NCBI GenBank assembly: GCA_014529385.2
Contig: CM043968.1
Span: forward strand, 8,290,648 to 8,354,647
Direction of reading: 5' to 3'
Origin: Adiantum capillus-veneris
Lineage: Eukaryota; Streptophyta; Polypodiopsida; Polypodiales; Pteridaceae
DNA length: 64,000 bases
Position 1 is the stretch's first letter. Every line of letters begins with the position of its first letter. Positions 22,353-35,855 of the stretch are shown one piece after another. Below the pieces are notes generated by a model that worked only from the letters and a program-made list of their open reading frames with translations, had not been told where the DNA came from and ran no database searches. A program made the translations under genes and the position numbers.

Positions 22353-23100
22353 CCTAATGCCATGCATGTTGATTGAAATCTAAATACGTCTATACAATTA
22401 GGACACCTTAGTTACTTCTTAGTGCGGCATGAAATGATTTTTCATTCTTGATGTTCCAACTATTTGTGAATCATTTGATTTTGTTTAGGATGCTACTCAA
22501 AGCAGTTGTACACATTATATTATTGAGTCCACCAAAAAACCTTTAAAGCATAAGATTCTCTCCTTAGTGTATAAAACCAACGATGCAATTGCAATGATTT
22601 TAAGGACGAGAAGCAAATGATTTTTCATTTTCGGTGTTCTATATGTTTGTGAATCATTCTATTTTGTTGAGTATGCTACTCGTAGTACTTGTACACACCA
22701 TATTGTCGAGTCCACCAGAAAACCTTTAAAGAACAAGCTTCTCCCCTCAATCTATAAATCAACTTAAACAATTGCAATGACAATAAGGAAGAGAAGGCAA
22801 AGTCATGATAATTTGCAAGTGCACGGCTTTTATCCTTTTGTTCTAATGGCTAAATTCCCAATGGTGAGTAGGTTATATTGATGAAGCCAAAAAATTACGA
22901 GTTCTTGCCATGCTCGTGATGAGGCATGACTCCTTAAAAGGATCAAAGATACATCATATGAAGGTGTTGCTACCCCACACAATGGAAAAGCCCACCTTTT
23001 CACCCATGCAAGTGTGTCATTGTAGCATCCATGGTTTTAGGCCACCCTTTAGAGTTTCTTTGTTTTCCAATTTGAGAAGTATCCTGTTATCTTGGACTAT

Positions 23101-23498
23101 CTACGAGAACTTAGCTTTTTCCATGGAGCTCTCAAAGATTCCACAATTCCTTGCCTTCCAAATGTCTTTGAAGTAGTAATATCTCATGACTTGCATAGCG
23201 ATGAGCAGTGCATGGCTCTTGAACACCTTCCCTCCCATGAAGAGATTGTTCTTGAAGAATCCTATTTTCCAGGTTCTTTGGACCCATTTGCAGATCTTTC
23301 CTACAAGGCCACATATGGTCAGGCACTCCTTGAAAAGGTGAGGGAGGTCTTCACAAGACATTTTGTATTGCAAGCATCTATCTATACCAATTTTCATGGC
23401 AAGAACTTCACTCCAGTCGACATGGCTCCCCGAAGTACCTTCCATAAGAAAACTTTTGTCCCATGCGGCCTCAATATCGAGGGTTCCGTATTCTTCAT
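23101..23498 (-). pseudogene. zf-RVT-like relic, unit R5
   Basis: Reference-like; both forward frames of the relic are preserved. Confidence 0.5.
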
Positions 23499-24523
23499 GA
23501 CTGTACGTCTCCCATCTTGAGCCTCGTCAGTTTAAGCCCAATTGCTTGTTAAGCGGGAAGAACCAATCCTTTGAGGCCATATGGGTGAGGTATACATCCT
23601 TAAGTTTGTAGTTTTAGGAAATGTCTATTCATTGGCCACCACCAAGCTATCCACTTGAACTTGGATTTGTAGTTTGGTAGATACCATATGTTAGGCTACT
23701 CACGGGCTATGCTGATCTGTAAACTTTTTTCCCACTGAGGTTGAACTGGAGAGTTAGTTGCTTTGTTCCTCTCCGGCAACTCCTGCTATAGTCCCAAAGT
23801 TGGGCTGTATGCCAATGCCCTTGTTATTAAGCTTTTTAGCAACTTTCCTCCAAAAATGGGTAAGAAGGATGTCTATAAATTTATGTCTCTAGCCTTGGAG
23901 GGCCAAGGTGACCGATGAGATATGAGATATAGAATTGTGGAAGTACCTTGACATCTCTCCCCATTCCAACGTTTTATTGCTTTGCTGCATTTTCAAGTAA
24001 GCTATTCTATGGTGTCCCCAAGGTTTGAACGGCCCAATGAGCGGTTCTAAGGCTTTTATCCTCAATGTAAAAACTAGATTCTCTCTTATAAAATTGTGAT
24101 GATTAGAAGGAAAGAAAATAGAAATCCATGATATTTGCTTTGTAAATGGCAATGATCATGAGACAAACGTGATAATAAACTATTCACCTCATCATTATAG
24201 TGTCAATATTTTGCATCTTTGAGAAGGCCTATTACTACTACTACTCTACTACTTGGTCTACTCTCTTCCCATTATGTGAAATCTTTAGAGATTCCACCAT
24301 AAGCTGCACTCAAAGCATCATATATACAATAAGCTCATTGAATTTAACTACAAAATCAAACAAGTGACTCCCTTTCACAAAATTTGAAGAACCTACTAGC
24401 AAAGAGTACATGGATTCCAGATCAACCTTACCATAGATTACTTCCACCAAGGATGACAAAGGAAAACCCAAAACCAATAAGGATAAGTCTTTTGTTTTAG
24501 ATACCGATATTGTTGTTGTTGCT

Positions 24524-24529
<6 letters not shown>

Positions 24530-24609
<80 letters not shown>
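24530..24609 (-). repeat. Compound microsatellite R6, (GT)22(GA)18
   Basis: Uninterrupted. Confidence 0.95.
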
Positions 24610-24612
<3 letters not shown>

Positions 24613-25361
24613 CCTAATGCCATGCAAGTTGATTGAAATCTAAATACGTATATACAATTAGGACACCGTAGTTACTTCTTAGTGCGGCATGAAATGATTT
24701 TTCATTCTTGATGTTCCAACTATTTGTGAATCATTTGATTTTGTTTAGGATGCTACTCAAAGCAGTTGTACACATTATATTATTGAGTCCACCAAAAAAC
24801 CTTTTAAAGCATAAGATTCTCTCCTTAGTGTATAAAACCAACGATGCAATTGCAATGATTTTAAGGACGAGAAGCCAAATGATTTTTCATTTTCGGTGTT
24901 CTATATGTTTGTGAATCATTCTATTTTGTTGAGTATGCTACTCGTAGTTCTTGTACACACCATATTGTCGAGTCCACCAGAAAACCTTTAAAGAACAAGC
25001 TTCTCCCCTCAATCTATAAATCAACTTAAACAATTGCAATGACAATAAGGAAGAGAAGGCAAAGTCATGATAATTTGCAAGTGCACGGCTTTTATCCTTT
25101 TGTTCTAATGGCTAAATTCCCAATGGTGAGTAGGTTATATTGATGAAGCCAAAAAATTACGAGTTCTTGCCATGCTCGTGATGAGGCATGACTCCTTAAA
25201 AGGATCAAAGATACATCATATGAAGGTGTTGCTACCCCACACAATGGAAAAGCCCACCTTTCACCCATGCAAGTGTGTCATTGTAGCATCCATGGTTTTA
25301 GGCCACCCTTTAGAGTTTCTTTGTTTTCCAATTTGAGAAGTATCCTGTTATCTTGGACTAT

Positions 25362-25758
25362 CTACGAGAACTTAGCTTTTTCCATGGAGCTCTCAAAGAT
25401 TCCACAATTCCTTGCCTTCCAAATGTCTTTGAAGTAGTAATATCTCATGACTTGCATAGCGATGAGCAGTGCATGGCTCTTGAACACCTTCCCTCCCATG
25501 AAGAGATTGTTCTTGAAGAATCCTATTTCCAGGTTCTTTGGACCCATTTGCAGATCTTTCCTACAAGGCCACATATGGTCAGGCACTCCTTGAAAAGGTG
25601 AGGGAGGTCTTCACAAGACATTTTGTATTGCAAGCATCTATCTATACAATTTTCATGGCAAGAACTTCACTCCAGTCGACATGGCTCCCCGAAGTACCTT
25701 CCATAAGAAAACTTTTGTCCCATGCGGCCTCAATATCGAGGGTTCCGTATTCTTCATG
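25362..25758 (-). pseudogene. zf-RVT-like relic, unit R6
   Basis: Private one-base losses at about 25527 and 25648 add frame breaks. Confidence 0.48.
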
Positions 25759-26779
25759 ACTGTACGTCTCCCATCTTGAGCCTCGTCAGTTTAAGCCCAA
25801 TTGCTTGTTAAGCGGGAAGAACCAATCCTTTGAGGCCATATGGGTGAGGTATACATCCTTAAGTTTGTAGTTTTAGGAAATGTCTATTCATTGGCCACCA
25901 CCAAGCTATCCACTTGAACTTGGATTTGTAGTTTGGTAGATACCATATGTTAGGCTACTCACGGGCTATGCTGATCTGTAAACTTTTTTCCCACTGAGGT
26001 TGAACTGGAGAGTTAGTTGCTTTGTTCCTCTCCGGCAACTCCTGCTATAGTCCCAAAGTTGGGCTGTATGCCAATGCCCTTGTTATTAAGCTTTTTAGCA
26101 ACTTCCCTCCAAAAATGGGTAAGAAGGATGTCTATAAATTTATGTCTCTAGCCTTGGAGGGCCAAGGTGACCGATGAGATATAGAATTGTGGAAGTACCT
26201 TGACATCTCTCCCCATTCCAACGTTTTATTGCTTTGCTGCATTTTCAAGTAAGCTATTCTATGGTGTCCCCAAGGTTTGAACGGCCCAATGAGCGGTTCT
26301 AAGGCTTTTATCCTCAATGTAAAAACTAGATTCTCTCTTATAAAATTGTGATGATTAGAAGGAAGAAAATAGAAATCCATGATATTTGCTTTGTAAATGG
26401 CAATGATCATGAGACAAACGTGATAATAAACTATTCACCTCATCATTATAGTGTCAATATTTTGCATCTTTGAGAAGGCCTATTACTACTACTACTCTAC
26501 TACTTGGTCTACTCTCTTCCCATTATGTGAAATCTTTAGAGATTCCACCATAAGCTGCACTCAAAGCATCATATATACAATAAGCTCATTGAATTTAACT
26601 ACAAAATCAAACAAGTGACTCCCTTTCACAAAATTTGAAGAACCTACTAGCAAAGAGTACATGGATTCCAGATCAACCTTACCATAGATTACTTCCACCA
26701 AGGATGACAAAGGAAAACCCAAAAGCAATAAGGATAAGTCTTTTGTTGTAGATACCGATATTGTTGTTGTTGCTTTTTT

Positions 26780-26788
26780 GTGTGTGTG

Positions 26789-26858
<70 letters not shown>

Positions 26859-26859
26859 A
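26780..26859 (-). repeat. Compound microsatellite R7
   Basis: GT half broken by TGTTGTG; GA half ends in GAAGAG. Confidence 0.95.
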
Positions 26860-27608
26860 TTACCTAATGCCATGCATGTTGATTGAAATCTAAATACGTC
26901 TATACAATTAGGACACCTTAGTTACTTCTTAGTGCGGCATGAAATGATTTTTCATTCTTGATGTTCCAACTATTTGTGAATCATTTGATTTTGTTTAGGA
27001 TGCTACTCAAAGCAGTTGTACACATTATATTATCGAGTCCACCAAAAAACCTTTTAAAGCATAAGATTCTCTCCTTAGTGTATAAAACCAACGATGCAAT
27101 TGCAATGATTTTAAGGACGAGAAGCCAAATGATTTTTCATTTTCGGTGTTCTATATGTTTGTGAATCATTCTATTTTGTTGAGTATGCTACTCGTAGTAC
27201 TTGTACACACCATATTGTCGAGTCCACCAGAAAACCTTTAAAGAACAAGCTTCTCCCCTCAATCTATAAATCAACTTAAACAATTGCAATGACAATAAGG
27301 AAGAGAAGGCAAAGTCATGATAATTTGCAAGTGCACGGCTTTTATCCTTTTGTTCTAATGGCTAAATTCCCAATGGTGAGTAGGTTATATTGATGAAGCC
27401 AAAAAATTACGAGTTCTTGCCATGCTCGTGATGAGGCATGACTCCTTAAAAGGATCAGATACATCATATGTGTGTTGCTACCCCACACAATGGAAAAGCC
27501 CACCTTTTCACCCATGCAAGTGTGTCATTGTAGCATCCATGGTTTTAGGCCACCCTTTAGAGTTTCTTTGTTTTCCAATTTGAGAAGTATCCTGTTATCT
27601 TGGACTAT

Positions 27609-28006
27609 CTACGAGAACTTAGCTTTTTCCATGGAGCTCTCAAAGATTCCACAATTCCTTGCCTTCCAAATGTCTTTGAAGTAGTAATATCTCATGACTT
27701 GCATAGCGATGAGCAGTGCATGGCTCTTGAACACCTTCCCTCCCATGAAGAGATTGTTCTTGAAGAATCCTATTTTCCAGGTTCTTTGGACCCATTTGCA
27801 GATCTTTCCTACAAGGCCACATATGGTCAGGCACTCCTTGAAAAGGTGAGGGAGGTCTTCACAAGACATTTTGTATTGCAAGCATCTATCTATACCAATT
27901 TTCATGGCAAGAACTTCACTCCAGTCGACATGGCTCCCCGAAGTACCTTCCATAAGAAAACTTTTGTCCCATGCGGCCTCAATATCGAGGGTTCCGTATT
28001 CTTCAT
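27609..28006 (-). pseudogene. zf-RVT-like relic, unit R7
   Basis: Reference-like despite the altered spot 140 bp away at 27455-27473. Confidence 0.5.
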
Positions 28007-29019
28007 GACTGTACGTCTCCCATCTTGAGCCTCGTCAGTTTAAGCCCAATTGCTTGTTAAGCGGGAAGAACCAATCTTTGAGGCCATATGGGTGAGGTAT
28101 ACATCCTTAAGTTTGTAGTTTTAGGAAATGTCTATTCATTGGCCACCACCAAGCTATCCACTTGAACTTGGATTTGTAGTTTGGTAGATACCATATGTTA
28201 GGCTACTCACGGGCTATGCTGATCTGTAAACTTTTTTCCCACTGAGGTTGAACTGGAGAGTTAGTTGCTTTGTTCCTCTCCGGCAACTCCTGCTATAGTC
28301 CCAAAGTTGGGCTGTATGCCAATGCCCTTGTTATTAAGCTTTTTAGCAACTTCCCTCCAAAAATGGGTAAGAAGGATGTCTATAAATTTATGTCTCTAGC
28401 CTTGGAGGGCCAAGGTGACCGATGAGATATAGAATTGTGGAAGTACCTTGACATCTCTCCCCATTCCAACGTTTTATTGCTTTGCTGCATTTTCAAGTAA
28501 GCTATTCTATGGTGTCCCCAAGGTTTGAACGGCCCAATGAGCGGTTCTAAGGCTTTTATCCTCAATGTAAAAACTAGATTCTCTCTTATAAAATTGTGAT
28601 GATTAGAAGGAAGAAAATAGAAATCCATGATATTTGCTTTGTAAATGGCAATGATCATGAGACAAACCTGATAATAAACTATTCACCTCATCATTATAGT
28701 GTCAATATTTTGCATCTTTGAGAAGGCCTATTACTACTACTACTCTACTACTTGGTCTACTCTCTTCCCATTATGTGAAATCTTTAGAGATTCCACCATA
28801 AGCTGCACTCAAAGCATCATATATACAATAAGCTCATTGAATTTAACTACAAAATCAAACAAGTGACTCCCTTTCACAAAATTTGAAGAACCTACTAGCA
28901 AAGAGTACATGGATTCCAGATCAACCTTACCATAGATTACTTCCACCAAGGATGACAAAGGAAAACCCAAAAGCAATAAGGATAAGTCTTTTGTTGTAGA
29001 TACCGATATTGTTGTTGCT

Positions 29020-29025
<6 letters not shown>

Positions 29026-29109
<84 letters not shown>
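29026..29109 (-). repeat. Compound microsatellite R8, (GT)21(GA)21
   Basis: Uninterrupted. Confidence 0.95.
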
Positions 29110-29112
<3 letters not shown>

Positions 29113-29862
29113 CCTAATGCCATGCATGTTGATTGAAATCTAAATACGTCTATACATCTAGGACACCTTAGTTACTTCTTAGTGCGGCATGAAATGATTT
29201 TTCATTCTTGATGTTCCAACTATTTGTGAATCATTTGATTTTGTTTAGGATGCTACTCAAAGCAGTTGTACACATTATATTATTGAGTCCACCAAAAAAC
29301 CTTTTAAAGCATAAGATTCTCTCCTTAATGTATAAAACCAACGATGCAATTGCAATGATTTTAAGGACGAGAAACCAAATGATTTTTCATTTTCGGTGTT
29401 CTATATGTTTGTGAATCATTCGATTTTGTTGAGTACGCTACTCGTAGTACTTGTACACACCATATTGTCGAGTCCACCAAAAAACCTTTAAAGAACAAGC
29501 TTCTCCCCTCAATCTATAAATCAACTTAAACAATTGCAATGACAATAAGGAAGAGAAGGCAAAGTCATGATAATTTGCAAGTGCACGGCTTTTATCCTTT
29601 TGTTCTAATGGCTAAATTCCCAATGGTGAGTAGGTTATATTGATGAAGCCAAAAAATTACGAGTTCTTGCCATGCTCGTGATGAGGCATGACTCCTTAAA
29701 AGGATCAAAGATACATCATATGAAGGTGTTGCTACCCCACACAATGGAAAAGCCCACCTTTTCACCCATCCAAGTGTGTCATTGTAGCATCCATGGTTTT
29801 AGGCCACCCTTTAGAGTTTCTTTGTTTTCCAATTTGAGAAGTATCCTGTTATCTTGGACTAT

Positions 29863-30260
29863 CTACCAGAACTTAGCTTTTTCCATGGAGCTCTCAAAGA
29901 TTCCACAATTCCTTGCCTTCCAAATGTCTTTGAAGTAGTAATATCTCATGACTTGCATAGCGATGAGCAGTGCATGGCTCTTGAACACCTTCCCTCCCAT
30001 GAAGAGATTGTTCTTGAAGAATCCTATTTTCCAGGTTCTTTGGACCCATTTGCAGATCTTTCCTACAAGGCCACATATGGTCAGGCACTCCTTGAAAAGG
30101 TGAGGGAGGTCTTCACAAGACATTTTGTATTGCAAGCATCTATCTATACCAATTTTCATGGCAAGAACTTCACTCCAGTCGACATGGCTCCCCGAAGTAC
30201 CTTCCATAAGAAAACTTTTGTCCCATGCGGCCTCAATATCGAGGGTTCCGTATTCTTCAT
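29863..30260 (-). pseudogene. zf-RVT-like relic, unit R8
   Basis: One substitution (CTACCAGAAC for CTACGAGAAC, at 29866) changes the residue before the stop. Confidence 0.5.
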
Positions 30261-31274
30261 GACTGTACGTCTCCCATCTTGAGCCTCGTCAGTTTAAGCC
30301 CAATTGCTTGTTAAGCGGGAAGAACCAATCCTTTGAGGCCATATGGGTGAGGTATACATCCTTAAGTTTGTAGTTTTAGGAAATGTCTATTCATTGGCCA
30401 CCACCAAGCTATCCACTTGAACTTGGATTTGTAGTTTGGTAGATACCATATGTTAGGCTACTCACGGGCTATGCTGATCTGTAAACTTTTTTCCCACCGA
30501 GGTTGAACTGGAGAGTTAGTTGCTTTGTTCCTCTCCGGCAACTCCTGCTATAGTCCCAAAGTTGGGCTGTATGCCAATGCCCTTGTTATTAAGCTTTTTA
30601 GCAACTTCCCTCCAAAAATGGGTAAGAAGGATGTCTATAAATTTATGTCTCTAGCCTTGGAGGGCCAAGGTGACCGATGAGATATAGAATTGTGGAAGTA
30701 CCTTGACATCTCTCCCCATTCCAACGTTTTATTGCTTTGCTGCATTTTCAAGTAAGCTATTCTATGGTGTCCCCAAGGTTTGAACGGCCCAATGAGCGGT
30801 TCTAAGGCTTTTATCCTCAATGTAAAAACTAGATTCTCTCTTATAAAATTGTGATGATTAGAAGGAAGAAAATAGAAATCCATGATATTTGCTTTGTAAA
30901 TGGCAATGATCATGAGACAAACGTGATAATAAACTATTCACCTCATCATTATAGTGTCAATATTTTGCATCTTTGAGAAGGCCTATTACTACTACTACTC
31001 TACTACTTGGTCTACTCTCTTCCCATTATGTGAAATCTTTAGAGATTCCACCATAAGCTGCACTCAAAGCATCATATATACAATAAGCTCATTGAATTTA
31101 ACTACAAAATCAAACAAGTGACTCCCTTTCACAAAATTTGAAGAACCTACTAGCAAAGAGTACATGGATTCCAGATCAACCTTACCATAGATTACTTCCA
31201 CCAAGGATGACAAAGGAAAACCCAAAAGCAATAAGGATAAGTCTTTTGTTGTAGATACCGATATTGTTGTTGCT

Positions 31275-31279
<5 letters not shown>

Positions 31280-31357
<78 letters not shown>
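31280..31357 (-). repeat. Compound microsatellite R9, (GT)16(GA)23
   Basis: Uninterrupted; four T precede it instead of the usual five. Confidence 0.95.
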
Positions 31358-31360
<3 letters not shown>

Positions 31361-32110
31361 CCTAATGCCATGCATGTTGATTGAAATCTAAATACGTCTA
31401 TACAATTAGGACACCTTAGTTACTTCTTAGTGCGGCATGAAATGATTTTTCATTCTTGATGTTCCAACTATTTGTGAATCATTTGATTTTGTTTAGGATG
31501 CTACTCAAAGCAGTTGTACACATTATATTATTGAGTCCACCAAAAAACCTTTTAAAGCATAAGATTCTCTCCTTAGTGTATAAAACCAACGATGCAATTG
31601 CAATGATTTTAAGGACGAGAAGCCAAATGATTTTTCATTTTCGGTGTTCTATATGTTTGTGAATCATTCTATTTTGTTGAGTATGCTACTCGTAGTACTT
31701 GTACACACCATATTGTCGAGTCCACCATAAAACCTTTAAAGAACAAGCTTCTCCCCTCAATCTATAAATCAACTTAAACAATTGCAATGACAATAAGGAA
31801 GAGAAGGCAAAGTCATGATAATTTGCAAGTGCACGGCTTTTATCCTTTTGTTCTAATGGCTAAATTCCCAATGGTGAGTAGGTTATATTGATGAAGCCAA
31901 AAAATTACGAGTTCTTGCCATGCTCGTGATGAGGCATGACTCCTTAAAAGGATCAAAGATACATCATATGAAGGTGTTGCTACCCCACACAATGGAAAAG
32001 CCCACCTTTTCACCCATGCAAGTGTGTCATTGTAGCATCCATGGTTTTAGGCCACCCTTTAGAGTTTCTTTGTTTTCCAATTTGAGAAGTATCCTGTTAT
32101 CTTGGACTAT

Positions 32111-32508
32111 CTACGAGAACTTAGCTTTTTCCATGGAGCTCTCAAAGATTCCACAATTCCTTGCCTTCCAAATGTCTTTGAAGTAGTAATATCTCATGAC
32201 TTGCATAGCGATGAGCAGTGCATGGCTCTTGAACACCTTCCCTCCCATGAAGAGATTGTTCTTGAAGAATCCTATTTTCCAGGTTCTTTGGACCCATTTG
32301 CAGATCTTTCCTACAAGGCCACATATCGTCAGGCACTCCTTGAAAAGGTGAGGGAGGTCTTCACAAGACATTTTGTATTGCAAGCATCTATCTATACCAA
32401 TTTTCATGGCAAGAACTTCACTCCAGTCGACATGGCTCCCCGAAGTACCTTCCATAAGAAAACTTTTGTCCCATGCGGCCTCAATATCGAGGGTTCCGTA
32501 TTCTTCAT
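32111..32508 (-). pseudogene. zf-RVT-like relic, unit R9
   Basis: Carries ATATCGTCAGG (about 32323) where most copies have ATATGGTCAGG, changing one residue after the HLFKEC motif; F5, R1, S2 and R10 share it. Confidence 0.5.
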
Positions 32509-33522
32509 GACTGTACGTCTCCCATCTTGAGCCTCGTCAGTTTAAGCCCAATTGCTTGTTAAGCGGGAAGAACCAATCCTTTGAGGCCATATGGGTGAGG
32601 TATACATCCTTAAGTTTGTAGTTTTAGGAAATGTCTATTCATTGGCCACCACCAAGCTATCCACTTGAACTTGGATTTGTAGTTTGGTAGATACCATATG
32701 TTAGGCTACTCACGGGCTATGCTGATCTGTAAACTTTTTTCCCCCTGAGGTTGAACTGGAGAGTTAGTTGCTTTGTTCCTCTCCGGCAACTCCTGCTATA
32801 GTCCCAAAGTTGGGCTGTATGCCAATGCCCTTGTTATTAAGCTTTTTAGCAACTTCCCTCCAAAAATGGGTAAGAAGGATGTCTATAAATTTATGTCTCT
32901 AGCCTTGGAGGGCCAAGGTGACCGATGAGATATAGAATTGTGGAAGTACCTTGACATCTCTCCCCATTCCAACGTTTTATTGCTTTGCTGCATTTTCAAG
33001 TAAGCTATTCTATGGTGTCCCCAAGGTTTGAACGGCCCAATGAGCGGTTCTAAGGCTTTTATCCTCAATGTAAAAACTAGATTCTCTCTTATAAAATTGT
33101 GATGATTAGAAGGAAGAAAATAGAAATCCATGATATTTGCTTTGTAAATGGCAATGATCATGAGACAAACGTGATAATAAACTATTCACCTCATCATTAT
33201 AGTGTCAATATTTTGCATCTTTGAGAAGGCCTATTACTACTACTACTCTACTACTTGGTCTACTCTCTTCCCATTATGTGAAATCTTTAGAGATTCCACC
33301 ATAAGCTGCACTCAAAGCATCATATATACAATAAGCTCATTGAATTTAACTACAAAATCAAACAAGTGACTCCCTTTCACAAAATTTGAAGAACCTACTA
33401 GCAAAGAGTACATGGATTCCAGATCAACCTTACCATAGATTACTTCCACCAAGGATGACAAAGGAAAACCCAAAAGCAATAAGGATAAGTCTTTTGTTGT
33501 AGATACCGATATTGTTGTTGCT

Positions 33523-33528
<6 letters not shown>

Positions 33529-33604
<76 letters not shown>
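33529..33604 (-). repeat. Compound microsatellite R10, (GT)17(GA)21
   Basis: Uninterrupted. Confidence 0.95.
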
Positions 33605-33607
<3 letters not shown>

Positions 33608-34357
33608 CCTAATGCCATGCATGTTGATTGAAATCTAAATACGTCTATACAATTAGGACACCTTAGTTACTTCTTAGTGCGGCATGAAATGATTTTTCAT
33701 TCTTGATGTTCCAACTATTTGTGAATCATTTGATTTTGTTTAGGATGCTACTCAAAGCAGTTGTACACATTATATTATTGAGTCCACCAAAAAACCTTTT
33801 AAAGCATAAGATTCTCTCCTTAGTGTATAAAACCAACGATGCAATTGCAATGATTTTAAGGACGAGAAGCCAAATGATTTTTCATTTTCGGTGTTCTATA
33901 TGTTTGTGAATCATTCTATTTTGTTGAGTATGCTACTCGTAGTTCTTGTACACACCATATTGTCGAGTCCACCATAAAACCTTTAAAGAACAAGCTTCTC
34001 CCCTCAATCTATAAATCAACTTAAACAATTGCAATGACAATAAGGAAGAGAAGGCAAAGTCATGATAATTTGCAAGTGCACGGCTTTTATCCTTTTGTTC
34101 TAATGGCTAAATTCCCAATGGTGAGTAGGTTATATTGATGAAGCCAAAAAATTACGAGTTCTTGCCATGCTCGTGATGAGGCATGACTCCTTAAAAGGAT
34201 CAAAGATACATCATATGAAGGTGTTGCTACCCCACACAATGGAAAAGCCCACCTTTTCACCCATGCAAGTGTGTCATTGTAGCATCCATGGTTTTAGGCC
34301 ACCCTTTAGAGTTTCTTTGTTTTCCAATTTGAGAAGTATCCTGTTATCTTGGACTAT

Positions 34358-34754
34358 CTACGAGAACTTAGCTTTTTCCATGGAGCTCTCAAAGATTCCA
34401 CAATTCCTTGCCTTCCAAATGTCTTTGAAGTAGTAATATCTCATGACTTGCATAGCGATGAGCAGTGCATGGCTCTTGAACACCTTCCCTCCCATGAAGA
34501 GATTGTTCTTGAAGAATCCTATTTTCCAGGTTCTTTGGACCCATTTGCAGATCTTTCCTACAAGGCCACATATCGTCAGGCACTCCTTGAAAAGGTGAGG
34601 GAGGTCTTCACAAGACATTTTGTATTGCAAGCATCTATCTATACCAATTTTCATGGCAAGAACTTCACTCCAGTCGACATGGCTCCCGAAGTACCTTCCA
34701 TAAGAAAACTTTTGTCCCATGCGGCCTCAATATCGAGGGTTCCGTATTCTTCAT
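34358..34754 (-). pseudogene. zf-RVT-like relic, unit R10
   Basis: One C missing near 34685 joins a different upstream frame to the zinc-motif frame; the FLWK frame remains separate. Shares the ATATCGTCAGG variant with R9. Confidence 0.48.
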
Positions 34755-35766
34755 GACTGTACGTCTCCCATCTTGAGCCTCGTCAGTTTAAGCCCAATTG
34801 CTTGTTAAGCGGGAAGAACCAATCCTTTAAGCCCACATGGGTGAGGTATACATCCTCAAGTTTGTAGTTTTAGGAAATGTCTATTCATTGGCCACCACCA
34901 AGCTATCCACTTGAACTTGGATTTGTAGTTTGGTAGATACCATATGTTAGGCTACTCACGGGCTATGCTGATCTGTAAACGTTTTTCCCACTAAGGTTGA
35001 ACTGGAGAGTTAGTTGCTTTGTTCCTCTCCGACAACTCCTGCTATAGTCCCAAAGTTGGGATGTATGCCAATGCCCTTGTTATTAAGCTTTTTAGCAGCT
35101 TCCCTCCAAAAATGGGTAAGAAGGATGTCTATAAATTTATGTCTCTAGCCTTGGAGGGCCAAGGTGACCGATGAGATATAGAATTGTGGAAGTACCTTGA
35201 CATCTCTCCATTCCAACGTTTTATTGCTTTGCTGCATTTTCAAGTAAGCTATTCTATGGTGTCCCCAAGGTTTGAACGGCCCAATGAGCGGTTCTAAGGC
35301 TTTTATCCTCAATGTAAAAACTAGATTCTCTCTTATAAAATTGTGATGATTAGAAGGAAGAAAATAGAAATCCATGATATTTGCTTTGTAAATGGCAATG
35401 ATCATGAGACAAACGTGATAATAAACTATTCACCTCATCATTATAGTGTCAATATTTTGCATCTTTGAGAAGGCCTATTACTACTACTACTCTACTACTT
35501 GGTCTACTCTCTTCCCATTATGTGAAATCTTTAGAGATTCCACCATAAGCTGCACTCAAAGCATCATATATACAATAAGCTCATTGAATTTAACTACAAA
35601 ATCAAACAAGTGACTCCCTTTCACAAAATTTGAAGAACCTACTAGCAAAGAGTACATGGATTCCAGATCAACCTTACCATAGATTACTTCCACCAAGGAT
35701 GACAAAGGAAAACCCAAAAGCAATAAGGATAAGTCTTTTGTTGTAGATACCGATATTGTTGTTGCT

Positions 35767-35772
<6 letters not shown>

Positions 35773-35854
<82 letters not shown>

Positions 35855-35855
35855 A
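35773..35855 (-). repeat. Compound microsatellite R11, (GT)20 then GA run
   Basis: GA half has a single GAAGAG break near its end. Confidence 0.95.

Larger units (their letters stand above)
21697..23954 (-). repeat. Unit R5 (2,258 bp)
   Basis: Clean copy with relic at 23101-23498 and microsatellite at 22271-22349. The stretch GATGAGATATGAGATATAG at 23916 shows a short tandem duplication (GAGATAT) absent from other units. Confidence 0.95.
23955..26206 (-). repeat. Unit R6 (2,252 bp)
   Basis: Relic at 25362-25758 with one-base losses near 25527 and 25648 that break the frame. Microsatellite at 24530-24609, (GT)22(GA)18. Carries the R3-type markers AAAACCAATAAGG, ACGTATATACA and ACACCGTAG. Confidence 0.95.
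26207..28454 (-). repeat. Unit R7 (2,248 bp)
   Basis: Relic at 27609-28006. Microsatellite at 26780-26859 with a TGTTGTG interruption. Local alteration at 27455-27473 (GGATCAGATACATCATATGTGTG), at the same spot as deletions in F4 and R12. Confidence 0.95.
28455..30709 (-). repeat. Unit R8 (2,255 bp)
   Basis: Relic at 29863-30260. Microsatellite at 29026-29109, (GT)21(GA)21. Carries the ACATCTAGG variant (29154) also seen in R11 (35900), and ATTCGATTTTGTTGAGTACG (29418), which resembles block 1 rather than neighbouring copies. Confidence 0.95.
30710..32957 (-). repeat. Unit R9 (2,248 bp)
   Basis: Relic at 32111-32508. Microsatellite at 31280-31357, (GT)16(GA)23. Shares CCACCATAAAACC (about 31722) with R10 (about 33968). 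Confidence 0.95.
32958..35203 (-). repeat. Unit R10 (2,246 bp), mosaic
   Basis: Relic at 34358-34754. Microsatellite at 33529-33604, (GT)17(GA)21. From about 34828 to 35100 it carries a run of linked variants (CCTTTAAGCCCACATGGG, CATCCTCAAG, ACGTTTTTCCCACTAAGG, CCGACAAC, GTTGGGATG, AGCAGC) found together elsewhere only in S1. Confidence 0.95.

Noticed and set aside
28809-29123. About 104-codon frames made of Ser-Leu and Thr-His runs
   Set aside because: The runs are translations of the TC/AC microsatellite, and the frame length changes with tract length in every unit.
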